A DNA stretch of 44,537 bases from a virus: positions 1 to 44,537 of the IMG/VR virus record IMGVR_UViG_3300005825_000019; one strand, given 5' to 3'. Shown here piece after piece: positions 9,031-16,879 of the stretch. A program made the translations under genes and the position numbers. Position 1 is the first letter of the stretch. The number at the start of each line of letters is the position of its first letter. The notes under the pieces are model-generated. The model ran no database searches. It saw nothing but the letters and a program-made list of their open reading frames with translations, and was not told the origin of the DNA.

Positions 9031-9554
9031 ACCAGCCCAGCGAAGTTTGAAAGCGCGTTCGGTGGGTTGCCTGAAGGCTCGCCCACGATCTTCTGCAGCG
9101 GGACCGCGGGCGTTTCGACCTTCGGCTTCGGCAGCGGTCGCCATTCGACCGCTTCGATCGTCAGCTGCAGGATCCCATCGTCGAGCTCGGGCAGCGCGAT
9201 CGATTCGATGTAGACGGTATCGATGCCCAGAAACTGGGTGGCTGGGTGCCTGATCTGCAGCGGCTGACGTGGGAGGCCCATGCGCGGCGGGTGCAGTTCG
9301 GCGATCAGCAACTGCATCAGCGCCCAGGCTTCAAGCGAGACGAAGCGCCCGACCATCGTCACCTTCGCGGGCACGTAGCCGTGATCGGTCGTGCGCGCGC
9401 CATCCTTGCCCTTGGACTTCTTCACTTCGACGTCGCGCGAAACCGATCCGGTCACCTTCCAGACGCCCGGTAGCGATGACGTGCCGAGCCCCAGTCGATC
9501 CCATTCGTCCGGATCCGTTTCCCAGTACGCGACGCCGATGCCGACAAGTCCCAT
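9027..9554 (-). CDS. Tail/baseplate protein at the Mu gp43 position
   Basis: 175 aa. It starts in a TGATG junction with the tape-measure stop and ends in an ATGA overlap with the hub gene. The protein has a compact N-terminal part rich in Trp and Asp (VAYWETDPDEWDRLG), a central KKSKGKDGARTTDHGYVPAKVT loop reported here only by position, and a strand-rich IDTVYIESIALPELDDGILQLTIEAVEW. A Pro-rich C-terminal tail of about 35 residues ends it. Between tape measure and hub, Mu has gp43 and P2-like phages have gpX/LysM proteins that bind the hub. I see no LysM motif, so only the positional analogy is offered. Confidence 0.6.
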   Translation of the reverse strand: MGLVGIGVAYWETDPDEWDRLGLGTSSLPGVWKVTGSVSRDVEVKKSKGKDGARTTDHGYVPAKVTMVGRFVSLEAWALMQLLIAELHPPRMGLPRQPLQIRHPATQFLGIDTVYIESIALPELDDGILQLTIEAVEWRPLPKPKVETPAVPLQKIVGEPSGNPPNALSNFAGLV

Positions 9555-11473
9555 CAGAATGCCTCCCGCATGGGTCCATCTGCGAAGTCTTCCAGTGCCT
9601 TGCGTGCGCCTTCGCGCACCGCTTCCGCCGTGCGCTGCGCATCCTGACCGCCCGTGACGTTGACCTGTATGGACGGCGCGACCGTGACGGTTCTGGCCTG
9701 CGGCTGCTGCGGGCGCGGGGTTGGGGTCGGGGTCGAAAAGATCGTTGAGAAGAACCGCTCGGGGTCAGTGAACAGCATCGAAGCGCCCGCGATGTCGCCG
9801 CCCATCGCACCAGCCGCTGGCAGACCTTGCTGGATCGCCGCCATTTCGGTCGGCAGCGGGGGGGGCCTGCTGGATGCATCCCCGAACAGCAAACGATGCA
9901 GACGCCCCGCTTCCTTCGCCGCATCGCGCAACGCGTCGACCAGCTCGAGGATCTTTTCGGTCAGCCGCAAGCCCTTTTCAAGCGCGATGCCGAGCTCTTC
10001 GCCCAGCACGCGGCCCCAGTCGCGCGTCTGCGTGGGATCGACCGCGCGCCCGAAGTCTTCCATCGCGGTCACGATGTCCGGGATCTTGGATCCGAAGCCC
10101 TCGGCAAACGAGATCCCGAAGTCGATGGCGCGACCGAACGCCTTGATCACCGCGTTGATCCCGCGGGTCAGCGTCTTGGTGTCGATGTTGCGCAGGGCGC
10201 CCTCGAGCTGATTCACGATCTTGCGCACCTGCTTCGTGTCGATCAGCTCCCCCAGGTCCAGCAGAAGGCGCCCGGGAAGTGTCTTCAATCGATTCACCAT
10301 GCCGGTGAGCGTTTCATCGGCGAACTGCCGCCCAGCATCGCCAGCGCGTTCGATCCCGACCTTGTGAAGGATCGCGTTCTGAATCGCGAGCACGCCTTGA
10401 TCGCCCGACACCTTGCCCGCCTGCAGCAGCTTGCGGACGCCTGATGTGCTCTTGCCCGTCTGCTTTTCCAGCTCGCGGAAGACCAGCGCCATGGAAACGC
10501 CCGCTTCGCTGAGCTGAAGCAGCTCTTCGCTTTGAAGCCGGCCCTTCGCCTTCACCTGCGTGATCGCCAGGATAGCCCGGTCGACTTGTTCGGCGCTGGC
10601 GCCGATGGCCTGCAGGTCGGCGCCGAGCTTCACCAGGTTTTCGGTTTCGCCGATCGTGAATTGCGCCGCGCGTAGTTTGATGAACTGCTTCACGACGTCC
10701 TGAACATCGAGGCCCAGGTCCTTCGCCGTATTGCGGGCGAGCTCGAAGGCGCGGTTACCTTCATCTGCTGACCCGGTCAGCAGCGCCAGTGCCTTGCGCG
10801 ACCGTTCGCCGAACGCGCCCGCCTGAACCGTTTTGAAGGCCAGCGCGGCCGCGCCGACCCCGAACAGCGCGCCAGCGGTCGCGACAGCCTGCGCAGCCAT
10901 CTTCGCCAGCGACAGCGACAGCCGCGCGACAGCTTTGCCGCCCGTTTTGAAGCCGCCGATCAGGCGGCCGAAATGTGTGTCTTCGAACGCGCGCTTGAGC
11001 GCAAGCTGCTTTCGGCGCGCTTCGCCCGTGGCATCGTTCCAGCGCCGCACAGCCTGGATGGCTGCGCGAAAGCCGCCGACCTGGCCAGCGATACCAGGGG
11101 CGGCCGCGGCGACCGGCGCACCAGCAACGCGCGCGTTGCGAATGTTGCGACGTTCGACGCCTCGAGGCGTCACGAAGCGGCCGCGCACGCGCTGGCGACC
11201 ACCAGCATCGCTGACGACCGCGGCGCGTCTTGCCGCCAGCATGGCGGCGCTCACCTTGTTCAGGCCAGCCGCGCCGCGCGTCGCGTTCGCGCCCATCGCT
11301 GCAGCGCGCAGACCGACCTTGTTCAGGGCTCGTTCGGTCGCGCGCGATTCGGTCTGAACGCGGTCTTCGACCATGGCGATCTTGCCCAGCGCGCGCGAAA
11401 TCGCCTTCCCCGGTCGCGACAAGCGATCGAGCAGTCGAACGATGAAATCCGCTTTGTTGCTGTTCTTCGGCAC
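9554..11473 (-). CDS. Tail tape-measure protein
   Basis: 639 aa from GTG 11473, which begins directly after the stop of the frameshifted chaperone and has AAGGG a few bases upstream; an ATG at 11512 would overlap the chaperone extension. The first 200 residues are Ala/Arg-rich helix, as usual for tape measures. About residues 190-235 form a hydrophobic stretch (VATAGALFGVGAAALAF), possibly membrane-inserting. Next is a conserved minor-tail block: RKALALLTGSADEGNRAFELA, then LGADLQAIGASAEQVDRAILAI, KGRLQSEELLQLSEAGV and VSGDQGVLAIQ. The length sets tail length; at roughly 0.15 nm per residue this predicts a tail of about 95 nm. It is preceded by its chaperone pair, as in most long-tailed phages. 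Confidence 0.92.
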   Translation of the reverse strand: MPKNSNKADFIVRLLDRLSRPGKAISRALGKIAMVEDRVQTESRATERALNKVGLRAAAMGANATRGAAGLNKVSAAMLAARRAAVVSDAGGRQRVRGRFVTPRGVERRNIRNARVAGAPVAAAAPGIAGQVGGFRAAIQAVRRWNDATGEARRKQLALKRAFEDTHFGRLIGGFKTGGKAVARLSLSLAKMAAQAVATAGALFGVGAAALAFKTVQAGAFGERSRKALALLTGSADEGNRAFELARNTAKDLGLDVQDVVKQFIKLRAAQFTIGETENLVKLGADLQAIGASAEQVDRAILAITQVKAKGRLQSEELLQLSEAGVSMALVFRELEKQTGKSTSGVRKLLQAGKVSGDQGVLAIQNAILHKVGIERAGDAGRQFADETLTGMVNRLKTLPGRLLLDLGELIDTKQVRKIVNQLEGALRNIDTKTLTRGINAVIKAFGRAIDFGISFAEGFGSKIPDIVTAMEDFGRAVDPTQTRDWGRVLGEELGIALEKGLRLTEKILELVDALRDAAKEAGRLHRLLFGDASSRPPPLPTEMAAIQQGLPAAGAMGGDIAGASMLFTDPERFFSTIFSTPTPTPRPQQPQARTVTVAPSIQVNVTGGQDAQRTAEAVREGARKALEDFADGPMREAF

Positions 11474-11474
11474 A

Positions 11475-12004
11475 TCACCCTTGGACGTAGACGGTGCGAA
11501 GCACATGAACATCGACGATCAGCGACCAGACGAGCATCGCGCCATGCAGGCGGGATTCTTCATCTGCATCGCGATCAGCCAGGCTCATGATCGCGGCTGC
11601 CCCCAACAACGGGTTACGAAGCAGCCGCTCTAGAGTTTTCCCGTTTCGATCGTTTCGCCCCCGCCGGAGATCTCCGATATTTCGCCCATCGCGATCGAGA
11701 TCGCCCCAGGGTACTGATCGAAGAAGCTGTTCAGCGTCGCGATGTCGGGCCGCCCATCGGCGCCTTCGGGATACACGAAGCAGTCCTGGCAAAGCCGCTT
11801 CATCACCGAGAGCCGATTGTGGCGCTTGTCGTCGGTTCCGATCTGCTGCACGAACCTGGACCATTCAGGCATCGAGGCCTTTCGGAACACCAGCACATGG
11901 CCAGCGTGCACCAGGCGCACCAGATCGGCGCCGTGCTTTCCCTTCAGCTCGAGGATCTTGTCCGGGGTCAAACCGCCTTCTTTTGTCCGTTCAACGATCT
12001 GCAT
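11475..12004 (-). CDS. Tail assembly chaperone, -1 frameshift fusion (gpGT-like)
   Basis: Predicted 176-aa product of programmed -1 frameshifting. Ribosomes read the 124-aa frame to the heptamer GGGAAAA (11636-11642), slip back one base, and continue for 53 codons from 11636 to a TGA at 11475-11477. The extension starts TLERLLRNPLLGAAAIMSL and ends HVLRTVYVQG. In lambda and many other phages the longer form binds the tape measure and recruits tube subunits. The extension frame is open, has high GC3, ends two bases before the tape-measure GTG, and lacks its own ribosome binding site. Direct evidence is the slippery site in the correct frame; frameshifting itself is inferred. Confidence 0.8.
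11630..12004 (-). CDS. Tail assembly chaperone, short form (gpG/gp41-like)
   Basis: 124 aa ending at TAG 11630-11632. ATG 12004 is preferred over one 15 bases upstream because AAAGGA sits at good spacing before it. The protein begins with a typical chaperone N-terminus (LTPDKILELKGKHGADLVRL) and includes FRKASMPEWSRF and MKRLCQDCFVYPEG, the latter typical of tail-chaperone families that load onto tape measures. It lies between the tube protein and the tape measure, the standard position. Ends with the slippery codons GGA AAA CTC TAG, which allow a minority -1 product. Confidence 0.85.
   Translation of the reverse strand: MQIVERTKEGGLTPDKILELKGKHGADLVRLVHAGHVLVFRKASMPEWSRFVQQIGTDDKRHNRLSVMKRLCQDCFVYPEGADGRPDIATLNSFFDQYPGAISIAMGEISEISGGGETIETGKL
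11636..11642 (-). promoter_or_regulatory. Programmed -1 ribosomal frameshift site GGGAAAA
   Basis: On the minus strand the sequence reads ACG GGA AAA CTC TAG in the chaperone frame, so the heptamer is G GGA AAA, a canonical X XXY YYZ slippery site (lambda uses G GGA AAG). The zero-frame stop follows one codon later. A one-base backward slip gives ACT CTA GAG and opens the 53-codon extension. No strong pseudoknot is obvious by eye downstream, though the next bases are GC-rich. Confidence 0.85.
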
Positions 12005-12044
12005 CTTCGTTCCTTTCATCGCCCGATGGCGGGCGCGTCATCGA

Positions 12045-12524
12045 TCAGGGGATCAGCGCCGTCGGCGCGACCGGCGGGATCCCGTTGCGCAGAAGCTTCA
12101 TGATGTCCAGGTTCGCTGTCACCTGAAGCGCGTCGCTGCCCTGCGTGTGGCTGTCTTCGTCCGACACGATGCGGCAGCCCTGCAGCACGTCGACCACGAG
12201 CTCTCCGCTTTGGATCTCGGAATAGGTGACGTTCACCAGGAATGACTTTTCCATGTAGCCGCCCAGCAGCGGCGGCACGAGCGCCAGCGCGGAGATCATC
12301 TGCTGGTAGTCGCCTTTGTACATCGTGATCGATCCCTCGGAATCGTACTGGCCACGCGTGCGGCCCAGCTTGTCGGCGCGGGTGCCGCGCAGCTGGCCAG
12401 GCTCGAGCGAATGGCTGTAGGTGATCTCCTGAACCGCCGCGTAGGTGATCCCATTGATCACGATCTCGATGGAGCTGAAATCGAACCTGTTCCCGTTGAT
12501 TAGTTGTGCGATCGGATTCGGCAT
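12045..12524 (-). CDS. Tail tube protein (Mu gpM-like)
   Basis: 159 aa, starting 3 bases after the sheath stop, which is the standard sheath-tube order of contractile phages. It is beta-rich, with FDFSSIEIVINGITYAAVQEI and the strong tube signature of a Gly/Arg-rich loop (GTRADKLGRTRGQYDSEGS) followed by ITMYKGDYQQMISAL. The C-terminal strands GELVVDVLQGCRIVSDED and LQVTANLDIMKLLRNG complete the fold. It should polymerise into the inner tube through which DNA passes. A 40-base gap separates it from the chaperone gene. Confidence 0.88.
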   Translation of the reverse strand: MPNPIAQLINGNRFDFSSIEIVINGITYAAVQEITYSHSLEPGQLRGTRADKLGRTRGQYDSEGSITMYKGDYQQMISALALVPPLLGGYMEKSFLVNVTYSEIQSGELVVDVLQGCRIVSDEDSHTQGSDALQVTANLDIMKLLRNGIPPVAPTALIP

Positions 12525-12527
12525 TGA

Positions 12528-13964
12528 TCAGCCCCCCACGTCGGTCGTGAAACCGATCTCGGTCGTCAGAGTCTTCGCGTAGCCCAGCGGTCGAACAGCG
12601 ACCGCGGTCAGCACTTCGTTTGTGACCTGCACGTTGTTCGTCCGGGTCACCGTGAAGTTCAGAGCCGACACATGGCCCTGCGTGCCTTCTGCGTTCTGGG
12701 GATCGACCAGCTCCGCGCGCAAGCCATCCTTCACCGTGTTTTCGATACGGACGGCGTCGCGCGTGTCGATGGTCCCGTCTGCGTTCGTGCGCAGCCCGGA
12801 CGAGCTGAACACGAACTGCGACTGGACCGTCCGCCTGCAGGCCACGTCCATCACCCGGCGATGCTGCCAGTACAGGAAATCCGATCCCAGCGACGACTTC
12901 ATCCGGGCGTTCGTGATGTAGAAGCCCGCGACGTTCGGCCAGGTGCGCAGCGTGCTGATCTTGTGCTGATCCAGCTCCTCCGTCAGAAACTCGTCGTGGC
13001 TGATCTCGACGACGCCATCCAGCGCGCCCGATGCAGTGCGTGCCAGATCGGTGCTGATCAGCTCGCTGTGCGCGCGCGCGGCGATCAGCACCGTGGCTGG
13101 AAGCTTCGGCGTCCCCCAGCCAGTGATCGGCTTCGAGCTCGCCATGTCCGCGGTCCCGTAGGTCGGGCACACCCGAACGCCCGTGGTCGGAACGACATTC
13201 GTGATGACGTTCGCCGTAGTGTCGATCCCGACGTCCATGATCGCGCCCATGTAGCGCTGCGCGGACTCGAGGCCGGCCAGCCGGGTCTGCAGCGATGCCA
13301 GCATCGTCGCGCCCGCGGTCGAATCCGCCGGACGCCCGCAGAGCACGAAGAAGTCGATCTGCGATGTGTAGACGTCGACGACGTCGAAGGCGTTCCCGAG
13401 CTCGGTCGTGCTGAAATACGGGGCCGTGCAGTCGAAGGAGTGGGTGTCGCCCGCTTCGAACAGCGTAGGGCCAGCGCCGGGAACGAACGTGATCTGAAGG
13501 TTCGTGCCTGGGATGGAATAGACGCCGCCAGCGGGCACCGTCAGCACGGGGGAAACCGTGCGGCCATCGTCCAGTGAATACGTGAACGTCGCGGCCCCCA
13601 GGCCGCCAGTGGTCACGATCGTCGCGATGACTTCGTAAGCGTCATAGGGCGCCTGCGCGACCGTGACGGTGCCCGTGCTCGAGCCCGCCGCGACCTTCGT
13701 CACCGCGCCAGCTGCGCCTGCGACGTCGCCCGTGATCCGCATGCCCAGGATCGGGCCGCCCGCTTCGTCCAGCGCGCGGCACATGTGCTCGGACAATGGC
13801 CCCTGGCCCCAGGTGTCCACGACCTGGCGCTTGTTGCTGACGGTCGCGATCGCGTTGACCGTGCCCTTTTCACTGGGGCCCATGAACAGCGGGATCGTGG
13901 TCGCTGCTTCGACCAGTCCGAGCCCCGGATCCTGGATCGTCAGTGTTTGCTTCGGGATGCTCAT
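12528..13964 (-). CDS. Contractile tail sheath protein (Mu gpL-like)
   Basis: 478 aa, within the usual 380-500 aa range for Mu/P2-type sheaths. Visible features are the N-terminal IPLFMGPSEKGTVNAIATVS, the acidic SEHMCRALDEAGGPI segment typical of sheath N-terminal domains, an inserted beta-rich domain at about 90-190 (TVTVAQAPYDAYEVIATI to AGDTHSF), and a conserved C-terminal core with KISTLRTWPNVAGFYITNARM, DFLYWQHRRVMDVACRR and LNFTVTRTNNV. The C-terminal part mediates subunit interlocking in known sheaths. GGGGAAG precedes the ATG. Its presence makes the virion a myovirus type. Confidence 0.93.
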   Translation of the reverse strand: MSIPKQTLTIQDPGLGLVEAATTIPLFMGPSEKGTVNAIATVSNKRQVVDTWGQGPLSEHMCRALDEAGGPILGMRITGDVAGAAGAVTKVAAGSSTGTVTVAQAPYDAYEVIATIVTTGGLGAATFTYSLDDGRTVSPVLTVPAGGVYSIPGTNLQITFVPGAGPTLFEAGDTHSFDCTAPYFSTTELGNAFDVVDVYTSQIDFFVLCGRPADSTAGATMLASLQTRLAGLESAQRYMGAIMDVGIDTTANVITNVVPTTGVRVCPTYGTADMASSKPITGWGTPKLPATVLIAARAHSELISTDLARTASGALDGVVEISHDEFLTEELDQHKISTLRTWPNVAGFYITNARMKSSLGSDFLYWQHRRVMDVACRRTVQSQFVFSSSGLRTNADGTIDTRDAVRIENTVKDGLRAELVDPQNAEGTQGHVSALNFTVTRTNNVQVTNEVLTAVAVRPLGYAKTLTTEIGFTTDVGG

Positions 13965-13967
13965 CGT

Positions 13968-14285
13968 TCACTTCCCCTTGAATCGGCTCAGCGCCGGTAG
14001 GTGGGCGCTGTAGCGCCCCGCTGCGTCTGGCGTCGATGCGGCCTTCAGCGCTGCATCGTAGTCCGCGCGCGAAAGCTGCATCGGCGCGTTTGCATGGAAG
14101 GCGTGATCTGACCAGCCATGCAGCGACGATGCCGCATTGTGCTGCCACAAGGCGCGGTGCTGGCGTTTGCCCTGCGCGGGGAACAGCTCATCGCGCCACT
14201 GGTCGACGGTTCGCGCTGACCCGTCGCTTTCCATGCGCGGGGGCGGATCGGCGGGTTCGAAAGTCGCTTCTTCATCATCAGCCAT
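13968..14285 (-). CDS. Small conserved-type protein before the tail sheath
   Basis: 105 aa, ending 3 bases before the sheath ATG. The N-terminus is acidic and Pro-rich (DDEEATFEPADPPPRMES); the rest is soluble and mixed helical, with a motif-like W-x-D-E-L-F-P and several His and Trp residues (RALWQHNAASSLHGWSDHAF). No known fold recognised. In Mu, gp38 occupies a similar position between gp37 and the sheath, but sequence similarity cannot be claimed. Probably co-expressed with the sheath. Confidence 0.6.
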   Translation of the reverse strand: MADDEEATFEPADPPPRMESDGSARTVDQWRDELFPAQGKRQHRALWQHNAASSLHGWSDHAFHANAPMQLSRADYDAALKAASTPDAAGRYSAHLPALSRFKGK

Positions 14286-14297
14286 TGCTTGTCCCCT

Positions 14298-14639
14298 TCA
14301 TGCGTCGTCCAGATCGGGATCGATCGCGATCCGGATGAATCCCGATCCCGGGAATGTTCGCTGCTTCGCCCCTGGTGTCAGGATCGAAAACTCCGCATCG
14401 TAGATGCCGGCGGTATCCGTATCGCCCGATGCCCAGTCGTAGCGAAGGATCCCGCCCGCTGCGTCTTCGATCACAGCGGCCGCATCGACCTTCGGCGCGA
14501 CAGCGTCCGCCTGGCGCATGATGAAGTTCGCGCTGGTGTACCCGGTCAGGTCGATCGCCAGCCCGGTCGACTTGCTTTTGACCGTCACCCGGATCGATGG
14601 CTCGAGATCGTGACGCTTGATCTGGAACGTCGCGGACAT
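14298..14639 (-). CDS. BppU-N-like Ig-fold virion protein
   Basis: 113 aa. The pattern matches the N-terminal domain of the phage baseplate upper protein BppU: an initial charged strand, G-x-A-I-D-L-T-G-Y, FIMRQADAV, a short A-A-V-I-E-D-A-A-G-G-I-L turn, YDWASGDTDTAGIYDAEF and a closing RTFPGSGFIRIAID. These domains are immunoglobulin-like and attach fibres or decorate virions. It is one of two such genes here (see 14873-15448), separated by a 78-aa gene. Likely a virion appendage or decoration. Confidence 0.75.
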   Translation of the reverse strand: MSATFQIKRHDLEPSIRVTVKSKSTGLAIDLTGYTSANFIMRQADAVAPKVDAAAVIEDAAGGILRYDWASGDTDTAGIYDAEFSILTPGAKQRTFPGSGFIRIAIDPDLDDA

Positions 14640-14876
14640 TCAGCACTCACCTTCCAGGTCGATATCGCCATCGGCGATCACGATGGCTTCGGGGTCGTTC
14701 ACTTCGAGCTCGATGGGCGCAGCGGCCAGCACGTCGACGACGACATCATCAGCGACCGCGACGACGTCGACGACCGGCTGCTCCACGACTTCGATCGCGA
14801 AGTCGACAGCGGTCACGACCGCGGGCTCGAGCAGCGGCTGGTAGAACAGCACGCCCGTTTTGCAGATCCCGATCAT
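14640..14876 (-). CDS. Small acidic, valine-rich protein
   Basis: 78 aa; it overlaps the preceding gene by 4 bases (ATGA) and is immediately followed by the BppU-N-like gene. The sequence is strongly Val/Ala/Asp-rich (PVVDVVAVADDVVVDVLAA) with no charge-neutral stretch long enough for a sure membrane helix, and ends in an acidic tail (DGDIDLEGEC). Two Cys residues, near each end. No family recognised. Tight coupling between two Ig-like genes suggests a partner or linker of those proteins. Confidence 0.55.
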   Translation of the reverse strand: MIGICKTGVLFYQPLLEPAVVTAVDFAIEVVEQPVVDVVAVADDVVVDVLAAAPIELEVNDPEAIVIADGDIDLEGEC

Positions 14877-15448
14877 CCCTGAACCGTTGCGAGCCCTTCG
14901 TAGCTGCGCACGCTGCCGCGTGCGTCGGCGATCGTCGTGATCACGTTGTAAGGGCGGTTTGCCGTCAATGCGATCGCGCTGGACATCGTGAAGTGACCGC
15001 GCGCGTCCGGTGACATGCTCGACGTACTTGCCACGACTGCACCATCGCGATCGTAGATGACCACCGTGCAGGACGTCGTCGCGATGACCCCCTCACCGTC
15101 GCGCTGCAGCCAGGACTCGATGTAGACCGTCGACCCTTCGATGACAGCCATCGAATGGGCGATCGCATCGCCGCCCACGTCGATCTGGCATTCGTGCACC
15201 TGGCCCGTTTCGTCGTGGATGACGCGCGCCAGCCAGCGCCCCGGAACGTCGGGCGTCAGCTCCGCGACGTAGACGCCCGCCTGCGCGCTTTCGCTGACCG
15301 TCACGGGCTGCGCGGATAGCACGCTGCCCACCAGCGCGACCGCGGTGAAGTCGCCGCCGACAGCCCCCACGATCGGGGTCACGCCGTCATCATCCAGAAG
15401 CGTGAAGGCGAGCTCGGATAGTTCGCCGATCGATGCGCGTGCGCTCAT
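14873..15448 (-). CDS. Ig-like/BppU-type structural protein
   Basis: 191 aa from ATG 15448 in an ATGA overlap with the membrane-protein gene; longer upstream readings would run through that gene. Residues about 1-95 have the BppU-like pattern (ELAFTLLDDDGVTPIVGAVG, then AGVYVAELTPDVPGRWLARV). Residues about 100-191 form a second beta-sandwich-like domain (VYIESWLQRDGEGVIATTSC to RGSVRSYEGLATVQG). Two tandem Ig-type domains are common in phage appendages. It probably assembles with the other small appendage proteins of this block. Function on the virion is inferred. Confidence 0.7.
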   Translation of the reverse strand: MSARASIGELSELAFTLLDDDGVTPIVGAVGGDFTAVALVGSVLSAQPVTVSESAQAGVYVAELTPDVPGRWLARVIHDETGQVHECQIDVGGDAIAHSMAVIEGSTVYIESWLQRDGEGVIATTSCTVVIYDRDGAVVASTSSMSPDARGHFTMSSAIALTANRPYNVITTIADARGSVRSYEGLATVQG

Positions 15449-15813
15449 GACTTCGGCTCCTGCGCCTTCGTCTGGGGCCACAGCAGGCGCCCAGACGCCA
15501 GGCCGACCACGATGGCCAGCCCTGGATGAACGCCGCCCAGATCGGCCCAGGATGCGGCGCCAGCGATGGCCAGCAGCCCCCCGAGCCCAGCAAACTTCGC
15601 CCCGGTGCTGCGCGGGGCCGCGCTGGGCCAGAACAGATGCGCCGCGAACGCGCCGAAGGCCCAGGGAAGCACGGGCCAGCGTCGGGCTGCAGCCAGTGCG
15701 ACTTCGCTGATCGTGTCGCCTTCCTGGGGCTCGAGGTAGGCCCAAACGTCATACGCGATCAATCCAGCCACGACCGTCGCGAGGGTCGCCTTCGTCATGC
15801 CGCGGGTGTTCAC
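15445..15813 (-). CDS. Multi-pass membrane protein, holin-like candidate
   Basis: 122 aa from GTG 15813 (GTGA overlap; AAGG seven bases upstream). Three to four hydrophobic segments are visible: residues about 9-27, 46-62, 74-92 and 95-112, with short polar loops and a Lys/Gln-rich C-terminal tail. A charged pair RRW and the HLFWP motif in segment two are often seen in phage membrane proteins near lysis or tail genes. It is the only clear multi-span membrane protein in the window, so it is the best holin candidate, but no endolysin lies beside it. Alternatives are an entry or superinfection-exclusion membrane protein. Confidence 0.6.
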   Translation of the reverse strand: MNTRGMTKATLATVVAGLIAYDVWAYLEPQEGDTISEVALAAARRWPVLPWAFGAFAAHLFWPSAAPRSTGAKFAGLGGLLAIAGAASWADLGGVHPGLAIVVGLASGRLLWPQTKAQEPKS

Positions 15814-16526
15814 GTGGCAGCCTTGCGCGCGGCGACCACATGCCAGACCAGATCCAGCGTCTGGCCCCCGCCCGCATGGTGCAGATCGCATCGCAGCCGC
15901 CAGTGCGGAAGAACGTCGGTCGGATGCACGTTCTCGGGAAGGAAGCGCGCTTCGCCTGCGCCCAGCAGGTTCACGCGCGGTATGAATCGCGTCGCGGGAT
16001 CGATCGCGAAGTCGAACAGGTTATAGAAGCTGGCCCCAGCCGCCCCAGCGCTGACCGTCCCGACGCCTTCGTCGGGCCAGTCCCATTCCCAGTACCCGGT
16101 TTCGTTTGTCGCGGGCACCGGGACGACGCTGTCGCGATCATCCAGCGTCAGCGTCCAGTCGCCATCGCCAGCAGCGGGGACGAACATGTTGGCTCCGCCC
16201 CCGATCGCTACCTTGTTCGCGTTACCCGTTCCGGGCGTGCTCGAGCCGACCGATGCGGGGAAAAGCAGCTTGAAGGACACGTGATCGCCCAGGTCTGCGC
16301 CACGGTAGAACGCGACGCCGCCGGCCATTTCGACCCAGTCATTGTAAGCCCACTGCAGGGACGCGTCGGGGCTGCCCGCTGTGACCTGCAGCTCAAACGA
16401 CGTATCGCCGCCGCGCGCGCCGCCCAGCACGTCACCCGCCGAGTGGTACCAGTGCCATAGCTGGCGATCCAGCGTGACGGGCTGCACCATCACGCGCCCG
16501 TCTTCTGTGTGCGGCGCGCGACTCAT
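15810..16526 (-). CDS. Virion-associated beta-rich protein, unknown
   Basis: 238 aa, flanked by 4-base overlaps on both sides. Many Trp, Gly and Asp residues (QLWHWYHSAGDVLGGARGGD, GYWEWDWPDEGVG) and predicted strands suggest a beta-sandwich like carbohydrate-binding or fibre proteins. No catalytic pattern is evident. The C-terminus ends WHVVAARKAAT. Its place in a run of appendage genes points to a virion surface role. No family recognised. Confidence 0.6.
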   Translation of the reverse strand: MSRAPHTEDGRVMVQPVTLDRQLWHWYHSAGDVLGGARGGDTSFELQVTAGSPDASLQWAYNDWVEMAGGVAFYRGADLGDHVSFKLLFPASVGSSTPGTGNANKVAIGGGANMFVPAAGDGDWTLTLDDRDSVVPVPATNETGYWEWDWPDEGVGTVSAGAAGASFYNLFDFAIDPATRFIPRVNLLGAGEARFLPENVHPTDVLPHWRLRCDLHHAGGGQTLDLVWHVVAARKAAT

Positions 16527-16879
16527 AGAAGAATCCCTTCGACGGTGCAGGTCATGTGCAGATCCGTTGGATCACCGTTCACCCGGCGAATGACGACGAG
16601 CTCTCCTTCGGGGATGTCCCCTTCGACCGCGAACTGCGAAACGGTGCCCGACGCGTAGCCTACGGCGATCATCGTGTCGGTCGCACCATCGCGCGAGAGC
16701 ACTTCGACGCGCACTTCGTTGACCGAGTGCTCATAGCCGACGGTGATGCGCGATAGGCGCAGCGTGCGACCGGCTGGCACTTCGTAGGTCGTTTCGACCT
16801 TCGTGGCACTGCTGCCCGTCTTCTTCGCGACGTCGCCCGCGGCCATCACCTTGATCGATTCCCTAGCCATGGTCGTCAC
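16523..16879 (-). CDS. Small structural protein, unknown
   Basis: 118 aa from GTG 16879 in a GTGA overlap; ATG 16870 is an alternative start. Beta-rich with Thr/Val/Glu alternation (RTLRLSRITVGYEHSVNEVRV, TCTVEGILL). Sequence of this style, with TYEVPAGRTLRLSRI, resembles small tail or decoration proteins that respond to surface-exposed beta barrels; similar wording is found in the 18105-18434 protein (TVPAATSATVSSLVI), so the two may be distant relatives. Function not recognised. Confidence 0.6.
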   Translation of the reverse strand: MTTMARESIKVMAAGDVAKKTGSSATKVETTYEVPAGRTLRLSRITVGYEHSVNEVRVEVLSRDGATDTMIAVGYASGTVSQFAVEGDIPEGELVVIRRVNGDPTDLHMTCTVEGILL

